Of a stretch of 6,850 bases of DNA, positions 1 to 6,298 are shown in pieces; position 1 is the first letter of the stretch; each line of letters starts with the position of its first letter. The translations under genes and the position numbers were made by a program. The notes below the pieces were generated by a model that was not told where the DNA came from, ran no database searches, and saw nothing but the letters and a program-made list of their open reading frames with translations. This DNA is from an uncultured Desulfovibrio sp. (lineage in GTDB: Bacteria > Desulfobacterota > Desulfovibrionia > Desulfovibrionales > Desulfovibrionaceae): NCBI GenBank assembly GCA_947177085.1, contig CAMWTD010000119.1:1-6850 (forward strand), in the 5' to 3' direction.

Positions 1-1065
1 CGCCTCATCCTCGCGGCCATCCCGGCCCTCGGGGCGCTCAAGCTCGTCCCCCTCGTCGGGATCAGCCTCGGCATAGCCGGGGAGGCCCGGATTCAGCAGC
101 GATTCATGCAATTCCGGGGAGACCAGTATCTCCGAAGCCGCCACGCTGTCCTCGAGCCATTGGCCGAAAGCGGCGGATTTTTTTTCTTCCAGCAGGATGG
201 CCTCGATGAGCGGATAGGCTTCGGCGAGATCCAGCGCATGGCCCGGCTGACGCCCGGCCAGCGCCACGGCGCGCCACTCCCCGTCCTGCAGCCGCGCCTG
301 CCCGCAGCTCCCGGGCTTGAGGGCGTCAATTTCCCTGCGCCAGGGCGGCGGCACTTCCTCGGGTGGCGTCTCCAGGCATTGCGCGAGCGCGCCCGCGTCA
401 TGGGCGGCCGCGCCCGAAAGGGCTGCGAAGTCCGCCTCGGCCGCCTCCTGCGGACGCTCGCGATACCGCGCCGTGAACGCCGCGCAATAGGCGGCGAGGG
501 CCTCCTTTTCCGGGGCGGCGGCAAAGCACACGTCCACATACCCCGGCAGCGCGAAATCCGCCTTGTGCTCCTCATAATAGGCGCGCGCCTCGTCCATGGA
601 CACCTTGATGGCGGGCACAAGCACCCTTTTCCTGAAGGTTTCCATGGCGAGATGGTCGCGCATGAGGGCCTTCCAGTCCGCCTCGCGCAGGGAGGCGTCG
701 GTGAGGAACTGCTCCAGGCCGCCGGGCCCGAAATCCTCGCGGACCTGGTCAATGGCGTGTTCCAGCGCTGCGTCGGTGACGGCCATGCCCCGGCGCTCAA
801 GATCCTGCCGCACGAGCGCATGCACGATGAGCGTGCCGAGCGCCCCGCCGTAGCGGCTCTTCATGGCTTCCAGCGAAGGCCGGTGGGGGATGCCCAGCGA
901 GGAGGAGCGGCTGTCCATGAGCGCCTGCACCGCGGAAAGGCGGATGGGCTCGCCGTTGATGCTGGCGACAACGCCGTCGGGAAGCGGGCTCTCCAGGCAG
1001 CCGCCGAGCAGCAGGCAAAGGGCCAGGGCAGCCCGGGGCAGGAAACGGCGGAGGTGAGCCGTCAT
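1..1065 (-). CDS. SurA/PpiC-like lipoprotein with degenerate parvulin region (3' end outside window)
   Basis: Probable exported folding factor or chaperone; 355 residues lie in the window and the frame runs open past base 1. The N-terminus has basic residues, a hydrophobic stretch and a lipobox (LLGGC, lipidated Cys23), so signal peptidase II processing is expected. Leu at +2 does not suggest inner-membrane retention. INGEPI at 36-41, then a helical stretch to about 165, is typical of SurA_N/PpiC-type foldases. Residues about 175-275 sit where a parvulin domain belongs, but the usual GG(D/E)LG motif and the active-site histidines are not visible; the strands read YVDVCF and EWRAVAL. A chaperone without isomerase activity is therefore plausible. 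Cysteines occur at 180, 194, 230 and 254, and the tail after about 333 is strongly acidic. The start is supported by GGAGGG 6 nt upstream and by a 4-bp ATGA overlap with the mfd stop, implying translational coupling. Family assignment is fairly sure; function is inferred. Confidence 0.8.
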   Translation of the reverse strand, partial: MTAHLRRFLPRAALALCLLLGGCLESPLPDGVVASINGEPIRLSAVQALMDSRSSSLGIPHRPSLEAMKSRYGGALGTLIVHALVRQDLERRGMAVTDAALEHAIDQVREDFGPGGLEQFLTDASLREADWKALMRDHLAMETFRKRVLVPAIKVSMDEARAYYEEHKADFALPGYVDVCFAAAPEKEALAAYCAAFTARYRERPQEAAEADFAALSGAAAHDAGALAQCLETPPEEVPPPWRREIDALKPGSCGQARLQDGEWRAVALAGRQPGHALDLAEAYPLIEAILLEEKKSAAFGQWLEDSVAASEILVSPELHESLLNPGLPGYAEADPDEGDELERPEGRDGREDEA

Positions 1066-4000
1066 GCCGCGCCCTCCGCCGCCGGCAAGGCGTTTGCGCC
1101 GTCCGCAACGGCTTCGGGCACGGCTTCCGAGACTGCCGGGGGGGCAATCCTCGGCGCGCGGATCTTTTCCAGGAGGGCGCGCACGGCGGCGAGCGCCTCG
1201 CTGAAGGGCATCTCCTCGGAAACCGGCAGGGAGAGCCCGGCCGGGGGATGCAGCTTCACGCGCTTGTCCTCCGCCGCCAGCGCCATGACGCGCTCGGGCG
1301 AGACGGCCGTCTGCCCCTGCGCCCAGACAAGGCGCACGCTGTTGCGGTGAATATCGGCCTTTTGCACCTCAAGCTCGGTGAGAAATTCCTTGAAATCCAG
1401 CACGGCGAGGAAGTTGCTGAACTCCTCGGGGAAGGCCCCGAAACGGTCGCGGATGCCCAGGGCCACTTCCTCGCGGGCAGCGCCGCCCACGGCCGAGGTG
1501 AGGGCCTTGTAGCAGCGCAGGCGCTCGCGGCCGTCGTCAATATAGGAGGCCGGGATGTGCGCGGGGAGCCCGAGGGTGAGCTCGGTCTCGGCGGCGAGGG
1601 CCGCCGGCGTACCCTTGAGGCGCGCCACGGCTTCCTCCAGCATTTCGAGGTAGAGGTCAAGGCCCACGCGGCTCATGTGGCCGGACTGCACCTCGCCCAG
1701 GATATTGCCCGCGCCGCGCAGGCGCAGGTCCTCCATGGCGACCTGGAAGCCGGCCCCGAGATAGTCCATGTCGAGGATGACGCGCAGGCGCTCCTCCGCC
1801 GTTTCCGTGAGGCGCGAGGCGTCGGGGACCACAAAGAAGGCGTAGGCCTGCCTGTCGCTGCGGCCCACGCGCCCCCGGAGCTGGTAGAGCTGCCCCAGGC
1901 CGAACATCTGCGCCTGGTCCACCACCAGCGTGTTGGCGCGCGGGAAGTCCAGCCCGGATTCCACGATGGAGGTGCAGACGAGCACATCCAGCTCCCCGTG
2001 CCAGAACTTGCGCATGGTGTCCTCAAGCTCGGCCTCGGCCATCTGGCCGTGCGCCATGCCCACGCGCGCGTCCGGCACGAGCTTGCGCACATATTCGGCC
2101 ACGCGCTCGAGGCCCTGCACGCGGTTATACACCCAAAAGACCTGGCCCTCGCGGTCGAGCTCGCGCCTGAGCACCTTGCGCAGCGTGGCGTCGTCGCGGC
2201 CGAGCACGGCCGATGCCACGGGCTTGCGGTCCTGCGGGGCGGTCTCAATGATGGAGAGCTCGCGGATGCCGGACATGGAAAGCTGCAGGGTGCGCGGGAT
2301 GGGCGTGGCCGTGAGGGTGAGCACATCCACGTTCTTTTTCAGGGCCTTGAGTTTTTCCTTGTGGCGCACGCCGAAGCGCTGCTCCTCATCCAGAATGAGC
2401 AGGGCGAGGTTCGGCAGCTTCACATCGTTGGAGAGCAGGCGGTGCGTGCCGATGAGGATGTCGATCTGCCCGGCCTCGGCGGCCTTGAGGGTCTCCTTCT
2501 GCCTCGCGCGGGGCACGAAGCGGCTCAAAAGGCCCACATTGACGGGAAAGCCGGAAAGCCGCGCGCGGAAGGTCTGGTAATGCTGCTCGGCAAGCACCGT
2601 GGTCGGGCAGAGGAGCGCCACCTGCCGCCCCTCGGAGGCGGCGCGGAAGGCCGCGCGCAGCGCCACCTCGGTCTTGCCGAAGCCCACGTCCCCGCAGACG
2701 AGGCGGTCCATGGGCCGCTCGCCGTCCATGTCGTCCAGCACGTCCTGGATGGCGCGGGCCTGATCCGGCGTCTCCTCATAGCCGAAGGTGGCCTCGAACT
2801 CCCGGAAAAGCTCGCCCGGCGGCTCATAGCGGAAGCCCTTGGCCACCTTGCGATAGGCGTACATTTCCACGAGGTCGGCGGCGATCTTCTCGATGGCCTT
2901 GCGGGCCTTTTCCTTGCCCGCCGTCCACGCGGCCCCGCCCAGCCTGTCGAGCGCGGGTTCCGCGCCCTCGGCGCCCTTGAAGCGCTGGATGAGCCCGAGG
3001 CGGTCCGCGGGCACATAGAGCTTGTCGTGGCCCGCGTATTCCAGCAGCAGGAAATCATTGGCCGCGGCGTTGAGGTCGAGGTGGTGCAGCCCGGCGAAGC
3101 GGCCGATGCCGTAATCGCGGTGGACGAGCAGGTCGCCTTCCTTCAGGCTCTCGAAGCTGTCGAGCCCCTTGAAGGCGCGCGTGGCCGAGCGGTGCGTCTT
3201 TTCGGCGCGCGGATAGAGGATGTCCTCGCCAAGGATAAGGGCATTGTCCCAGACAAGCTCGGCCCCCCCGCGGAAGGGCGAAATGAGCGCGAAGAGGCCG
3301 CCCTGCCCCGGCGCGTAGCGCAGGGCCGGGACGATGCCGTCCTGCTCCGCCAGCTTGAGGAACTTGTTGCGGCCGCGCTCGGACGAAAAACTGAGGATGA
3401 CCTGCCGCCGCTCGCGCTGCCAGGCCTTGAGGCCGGCGGCGAGATGCTGCCAGGGGCGGTCCTGCGCGCCGGGGGCCGGGAAAAGCTCAGCGAACTGGTG
3501 CAGCGGCCGCTCCTGGAGGGTCACGCCGCGCGCCTCCACGCCCACCACCAGCGGCTCGTCAAAAACGCACTGGAAGCCGTTCCACGGCGCGGGCTGCGAA
3601 GATCGCCTTAGCACCAGGCTCGCCGGCTGCGGCAGGGCCGCGTCCTCGCGCTCCAGCTCCTCCTTGAGGCTCTGGCGCGAGGCCCGCAGGGCCTCGGCGC
3701 TGTCGGCCTCGCCCGGCAGGATCCAGAGGCTCGCGGGGTCGAGCCAGTTCTCGAAGAGGCTCGCATCCTCCCACAAGAGGCCGGGGAGCAGGCCCGCGCC
3801 GCCCTCCTCCAGCGCCTTGCGACAGGTATAGGCGTCATTCTCGCTGATGCGGCCCTCCCGCGCCAGCGTCTCGCAGCGCGCGCGGGCGGCCGCCATGCCC
3901 TTGGGGTCCAGCGGCAGCGGGCTGGCGGGCAAGAGGGTCAGCTCCTCGATGTTGCGCAGGGAGCGCTGGCTCTCGGCGTCAAAGAGCCGCATTTCCTCGA

Positions 4001-4583
4001 GGGAGTCGCCAAAAAATTCGAGGCGCACCGGCCGGCCATAGCCGGGGGCGTAAATATCGAGGATGTCGCCGCGCCGGGCAAGCTCCCCGGGGCGCGTCAC
4101 CATGCCCACGCGCTCATAGCCCCATTCCACGGCCTGCTCGATGATGAGCTCCGGCGAAAAATCCATGCCCAGCGCAAGGTCGAGGCTGCGCCCGGAAAAG
4201 AAGTCCCGCGGCATGTAGCGGGGGATGAGGCTGTCCATGGAGGCCACGACGCAGCGCGGGCGTCCCTGGGCCAGGGCGTAGAGCGCGGCAAGGCGGCCGC
4301 TCCAGGCGTCGCGGTCGGCAAAGTCCCTCAGGCGGGGAAGGACGACGAGCGGGCGCTCCCACACGGGACGGCCCACGTCAAGGTCGCCCACGGAAAGCTC
4401 GGGCAGGAAGAGGCGGGCGAGCGCCGAGGCCTCATGCAGTTCTTCGCGGCCGCGCGCGGCGAGCACCGCGGTGCGGCCCCGCGCCAGGGCCTGACAGGCC
4501 AGGCGGCAGCGCGTCGCCATGCCGCTGCGCTCAAGATAGATGCGGTTTTCGGCGCTGGCCAGGATGGCGTCAAAGTCCTGCAT
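1062..4583 (-). CDS. mfd: Transcription-repair coupling factor Mfd
   Basis: ATP-dependent DNA translocase that removes RNA polymerase stalled at template-strand lesions and recruits UvrA for nucleotide excision repair; cytoplasmic. The chosen start gives 1173 residues (E. coli Mfd has 1148). The order is canonical. A UvrB-homology region comes first (about 1-350; the stretch 183-208 with LEFFGD and DAESQRS is typical). The RNA-polymerase-interacting CarD-like domain begins at about 480 (GDLLVHRDYGIGRF). The RecG-like helicase core has Walker A GDVGFGKT (631-638), DEEQ (732-735), TATPIPRT (758-765) and QLRGRVGR (901-908). The C-terminal TRCF domain (about 1005-1115) is followed by an Ala/Pro-rich tail. 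The frame is open to a GTG at 4691, adding 36 residues, but those are Gly/Pro/Cys-rich, unlike Mfd, lack a ribosome site and are encoded through two strong hairpins. The ATG at 4583 (MQDFDAIL) fits the family better, although its own Shine-Dalgarno is weak. No motif is missing. It overlaps the downstream lipoprotein gene by 4 bp. Confidence 0.97.
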   Translation of the reverse strand: MQDFDAILASAENRIYLERSGMATRCRLACQALARGRTAVLAARGREELHEASALARLFLPELSVGDLDVGRPVWERPLVVLPRLRDFADRDAWSGRLAALYALAQGRPRCVVASMDSLIPRYMPRDFFSGRSLDLALGMDFSPELIIEQAVEWGYERVGMVTRPGELARRGDILDIYAPGYGRPVRLEFFGDSLEEMRLFDAESQRSLRNIEELTLLPASPLPLDPKGMAAARARCETLAREGRISENDAYTCRKALEEGGAGLLPGLLWEDASLFENWLDPASLWILPGEADSAEALRASRQSLKEELEREDAALPQPASLVLRRSSQPAPWNGFQCVFDEPLVVGVEARGVTLQERPLHQFAELFPAPGAQDRPWQHLAAGLKAWQRERRQVILSFSSERGRNKFLKLAEQDGIVPALRYAPGQGGLFALISPFRGGAELVWDNALILGEDILYPRAEKTHRSATRAFKGLDSFESLKEGDLLVHRDYGIGRFAGLHHLDLNAAANDFLLLEYAGHDKLYVPADRLGLIQRFKGAEGAEPALDRLGGAAWTAGKEKARKAIEKIAADLVEMYAYRKVAKGFRYEPPGELFREFEATFGYEETPDQARAIQDVLDDMDGERPMDRLVCGDVGFGKTEVALRAAFRAASEGRQVALLCPTTVLAEQHYQTFRARLSGFPVNVGLLSRFVPRARQKETLKAAEAGQIDILIGTHRLLSNDVKLPNLALLILDEEQRFGVRHKEKLKALKKNVDVLTLTATPIPRTLQLSMSGIRELSIIETAPQDRKPVASAVLGRDDATLRKVLRRELDREGQVFWVYNRVQGLERVAEYVRKLVPDARVGMAHGQMAEAELEDTMRKFWHGELDVLVCTSIVESGLDFPRANTLVVDQAQMFGLGQLYQLRGRVGRSDRQAYAFFVVPDASRLTETAEERLRVILDMDYLGAGFQVAMEDLRLRGAGNILGEVQSGHMSRVGLDLYLEMLEEAVARLKGTPAALAAETELTLGLPAHIPASYIDDGRERLRCYKALTSAVGGAAREEVALGIRDRFGAFPEEFSNFLAVLDFKEFLTELEVQKADIHRNSVRLVWAQGQTAVSPERVMALAAEDKRVKLHPPAGLSLPVSEEMPFSEALAAVRALLEKIRAPRIAPPAVSEAVPEAVADGANALPAAEGAA
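1072..1077 (-). promoter_or_regulatory. Ribosome binding site inside the end of mfd
   Basis: GGAGGG on the minus strand lies 6 nt before the ATG at 1065, inside the last codons of mfd. It fixes the lipoprotein start and suggests that ribosomes finishing mfd reinitiate there through the ATGA overlap. Confidence 0.7.
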
Positions 4584-4605
4584 GGATGCCTGCAAACGCA
4601 CAAGG

Positions 4606-4634
4606 CCGCCGTTGCGGGGATGTCGCAACGGCGG
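4606..4634 (-). promoter_or_regulatory. Perfect 11-bp hairpin in the mfd leader
   Basis: The arms 4606-4616 (ccgccgttgcg) and 4624-4634 (cgcaacggcgg) are perfect inverted repeats around a 7-nt loop. The structure ends 22 nt before the mfd ATG at 4583. In mfd-strand RNA it would be a stable stem just upstream of the initiation region. No T-run follows, so it is not a classical intrinsic terminator. It may be a translational or processing element, or a protein-binding site. The repeat is seen directly; the role is inferred. Confidence 0.55.
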
Positions 4635-4645
4635 GATACAGCAAT

Positions 4646-4678
4646 GCTCCGGGAGCGGATAAAGCCCGCCCCCGGAGC
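4646..4678 (-). promoter_or_regulatory. 13-bp hairpin upstream of mfd
   Basis: The outer arms gctccggg (4646-4653) and cccggagc (4671-4678) pair perfectly. Five further pairs follow inside (4654-4658 with 4666-4670), closing a 7-nt loop (4659-4665). The pair 4654/4670 is a G-U wobble in minus-strand RNA but an A-C mismatch on the plus strand, so the fold favours the mfd/HesB strand. It could end or attenuate transcription coming from the Fe-S gene, but no T-tract follows. It stands 11 bp from the second hairpin (4606-4634). Confidence 0.5.
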
Positions 4679-4679
4679 C

Positions 4680-4694
4680 CGCGTGATTCACGCG
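4680..4694. promoter_or_regulatory. 15-bp palindrome, possible operator
   Basis: CGCGTGATTCACGCG has 7-bp perfect arms around a single central base, a form suited to a dimeric DNA-binding protein rather than to an RNA hairpin. It lies in the gap between the Fe-S gene and mfd, about 100 bp before the mfd start. No regulator is identified. Chance occurrence in GC-rich DNA is possible. Confidence 0.3.
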
Positions 4695-4739
4695 CGACCG
4701 GGCGTGGCCGACTGGCCCCGGCCGCGCGCCTGAAAGCGA

Positions 4740-5063
4740 TTAATGCGAGCCGCAGCCGCCGCAGCAGCCGCCGCAACCGCCGCCCGCGCTTTCGGGCAGG
4801 GGCACGGTGGGCTCCACGAGGAAGCCCATGGGGGTGAGGTCGATCTTCGCGCCCTTGATCTGCTCCAGCAGGTCCTTGTTGATGCAGAAGGTGAAGCCGC
4901 CCGCCTCCTCGCTTACGTCATCGTCGCCCGCGGGGTCCAGCCCCAGGGCGAGACGCGGCCCGGAGCAGCCGCCCGGTGCGAGGTAGATGCGGATGGTTTC
5001 CTTGTCCTTATCCTTGAAATACGCCTCAAGCTCGTCGCGGGCGCTTTCGGTCAGTTCGAGCAT
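4740..5063 (-). CDS. HesB/IscA-related iron-sulfur protein (Cys form of HesB-like selenoprotein family)
   Basis: Small A-type-like protein of 107 residues, likely to bind iron or an Fe-S cluster in the cytoplasm and serve as carrier or scaffold. It opens MLELTESARDELEAYF and has the HesB/IscA signature LAPGGCSGPRLAL (residues 28-40) with Cys33. Classical IscA ends in a CGC motif; here the end is CGGCCGGCGSH, with Cys97, 100, 101 and 104, after TPMGFLVEP. This matches the HesB-related family in which some members carry selenocysteine at the Cys33 position (TIGR01911, from memory). The codon here is TGC, so it is the cysteine form. The start at 5063 has GGAGG 4 nt upstream; an in-frame extension to 5099 has no support. 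The stop is TAA. It precedes mfd on the same strand by 156 bp and is divergent from the acyltransferase gene. Family is quite sure; client proteins are unknown. Confidence 0.88.
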   Translation of the reverse strand: MLELTESARDELEAYFKDKDKETIRIYLAPGGCSGPRLALGLDPAGDDDVSEEAGGFTFCINKDLLEQIKGAKIDLTPMGFLVEPTVPLPESAGGGCGGCCGGCGSH

Positions 5064-5082
5064 ATGTCCTCCAGAGTTAGAG

Positions 5083-5095
5083 CCGCAAAATGCGG
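5083..5095 (-). other. Small hairpin in the leader of the HesB-like gene
   Basis: The 5-bp arms ccgca and tgcgg enclose a 3-nt loop, 20 nt before the ATG at 5063 and between the predicted transcription start and the ribosome site. It is short and may be incidental. Confidence 0.25.
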
Positions 5096-5104
5096 ACATC
5101 GCAC

Positions 5105-5133
5105 TAGTTAAGTCCTCTACCGGGCCGTGTCAA
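5105..5133 (-). promoter_or_regulatory. Promoter candidate for the HesB-like gene
   Basis: A perfect sigma-70 -35 hexamer TTGACA lies at 5133-5128 on the minus strand. At 16-17 bp spacing follow AT-rich bases (TTAACT or TAACTA, 5111-5105), a poor match to TATAAT. Transcription would begin near 5098 and give a leader of about 35 nt with a GGAGG ribosome site. The weak -10 suggests either low activity or help from an activator. The -35 match is direct; promoter function is inferred. Confidence 0.5.
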
Positions 5134-5136
5134 CGT

Positions 5137-5178
5137 GCGCGGCCGACTTCCCCTGCCGCGCCTTGACCGCGCGGCCGA
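5137..5178. repeat. Two direct copies and one inverted copy of a GC-rich 7-10-mer
   Basis: GCGCGGCCGA occurs at 5137-5146 and again at 5169-5178, 32 bp apart, or about three helical turns. Its core in reverse (gccgcgc, 5155-5161) lies between them and forms a 7-bp inverted repeat with 5169-5175. The group sits between the divergent HesB-like and acyltransferase genes, next to their promoter candidates, where an operator would be expected. The same 10-mer occurs inside coding sequence at 5802-5811, so chance is a real alternative. Confidence 0.3.
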
Positions 5179-5191
5179 TACATGGGATTTT
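5163..5191 (+). promoter_or_regulatory. Weak promoter candidate for the acyltransferase-yjbQ operon
   Basis: TTGACC at 5163-5168 is five of six bases of the -35 consensus. A 17-bp spacer leads to GATTTT (5186-5191), only three of six for the -10. The TTGACC box falls in the loop of the inverted repeat formed by 5155-5161 and 5169-5175. It is the only reasonable candidate on this strand before the ATG at 5234. Confidence 0.3.
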
Positions 5192-5233
5192 TTCCGACAT
5201 GCGCGCCCGCCCTTTCCCCGTCCCGGAGGCCCC

Positions 5234-6286
5234 ATGCCCTTTATCACGCTGACGCCGGTGCAAGGCGCGCAAGGGGGGGAGGGGCCTGAGATACGGTCAT
5301 TCAGGGCCTGCCTGCCCCACTGGGAACGACTTGCCGCCGCCCCCGCGCAGGCCGACCCCTTCTGCTGCGGCCCGGAATGGCAGCTTGCCTTCCACGAGAC
5401 GCTCACCCCGGACAAGCGCCTCTTTTACCTGGCAAGTCCTGACGGGCTTGCCGTGTTCTCGGAATTTTTGGCCGACCGCGGGCGCGTTTTCCTGGCCCCG
5501 GCGGAAAACGGCTGGCTCTTCGGCTGCCCCGTGCTCGGGCCGGATGCCTGCGAAGCGCTGGCCGCCTCTTTGGAAGTCTTTGACGCCGCCTACCCCAACG
5601 CCGTGCCCCATATCATCCTGAGCGGCATCCGGCCGGCGGGCCCGCTGGCGGCGGGACTCCTGCACCGCTTCGGGGGGGACTACGCCTTCTTCCGGCACGG
5701 CAGCTCGGCGCAGTGCGTCGCATCGCTGGAAGGCGGCCTGGAAGGCTATCTGTCGCGCCGCTCCGCCAATCATCGCGCCAAGCTCAGGAAGGCGCGCCGC
5801 CGCGCGGCCGAGGCCGGCGTGGTCTTTACACGGGAGCTTCCCGCCACGGCCGAAGAAGCGGCCGCGCTCTACGCGCGGATGCTGGCGGTGGAGGCCAGAA
5901 GCTGGAAGGGCCTCGGCCAGTGCGGCATGGCCGAGCCCCCGGCGCGGGAATTTTATGCCGCGCTGGTGCAAAAACTGGCGGCCAGCGGCAAGTTGCGGGC
6001 CATCATGGCGAGCCGGGACGGCGAGGACATCGGCTTTATTTTTGGCGGGCTTACCGGAGCCCCGGCCGGCGCGACCTACCGCGGCCAGCAATTCAGCTAT
6101 GCCGCCGCGGAGCGGCGTCTCTCGCTCGGCAACCTGCTCCAGCTTGAGACGCTGCAATGGCTCTGCGAAGAAGGCGTCCGCCGCTACGACATGGGGCCCG
6201 TCACGGGCCCGCGCATGGACTACAAGCGCCACTGGACTGAAGAAGATCTCGAGATCCAGACCTGGGTCATGGTGCGAAAACCCTGA
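5234..6286 (+). CDS. GNAT-fold acyltransferase, BioF2/FemAB-like (Acetyltransf_6 type)
   Basis: 350-residue soluble protein with no signal peptide or membrane segment. The C-terminal half resembles the Acetyltransf_6 / BioF2-like domain related to FemAB peptidoglycan-bridge ligases. It has a basic helix YLSRRSANHRAKLRKARRRA at 172-191, then about 200-265 helical with ARSWKG, a strand IGFIFGGL (266-273), a helix LSLGNLLQLETLQWL (296-310) followed by GVRRYDMG, and YKRHW at 330-334. The N-terminal half (about 1-165) looks like the paired degenerate GNAT domain common in this group. Such proteins transfer acyl or aminoacyl groups in cell-envelope, polysaccharide or lipid modification; the substrate here cannot be told. 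The start at 5234 follows GGAGG by 4 nt. A longer in-frame GTG start at 5135 would run across the promoter region and is less likely. The gene is followed after 12 bp by yjbQ, suggesting co-transcription. Confidence 0.85.
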   Translation: MPFITLTPVQGAQGGEGPEIRSFRACLPHWERLAAAPAQADPFCCGPEWQLAFHETLTPDKRLFYLASPDGLAVFSEFLADRGRVFLAPAENGWLFGCPVLGPDACEALAASLEVFDAAYPNAVPHIILSGIRPAGPLAAGLLHRFGGDYAFFRHGSSAQCVASLEGGLEGYLSRRSANHRAKLRKARRRAAEAGVVFTRELPATAEEAAALYARMLAVEARSWKGLGQCGMAEPPAREFYAALVQKLAASGKLRAIMASRDGEDIGFIFGGLTGAPAGATYRGQQFSYAAAERRLSLGNLLQLETLQWLCEEGVRRYDMGPVTGPRMDYKRHWTEEDLEIQTWVMVRKP

Positions 6287-6298
6287 GGGGGAGAACAC

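Noticed and set aside
106..1350. 414-codon open frame on the plus strand at the left end
   Set aside because: It is antisense to the lipoprotein and the end of mfd, has Arg/Gly/Ala-rich composition without domains, and runs across the boundary between two real genes.
1248..3611. 787-codon open frame on the plus strand opposite mfd
   Set aside because: It lies entirely antisense to a gene with all Mfd motifs. It is His/Glu/Ala/Leu-rich with no recognisable domain, as expected from a mirror frame in GC-rich DNA.
4700..4739. Possible intrinsic terminator directly after the HesB-like gene
   Set aside because: Only an imperfect GGCCG/CGGCC stem can be drawn on the minus strand and no T-run follows, so I did not call it.
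4965..4967. Possible selenocysteine codon in the HesB-like gene
   Set aside because: The codon reads TGC on the coding strand, so it is cysteine; there is no in-frame TGA before the TAA stop.
4743..5111. 122-codon plus-strand frame opposite the HesB-like gene
   Set aside because: It begins with a run of alanines that simply mirrors the Gly/Cys-rich codons of the real C-terminus, and it has no ribosome site or domain.
5135..5233. 33-residue N-terminal extension of the acyltransferase from a GTG
   Set aside because: There is no ribosome site, its composition is Arg/Pro-rich, and it would begin at the promoter region. The ATG at 5234 has GGAGG at proper distance.
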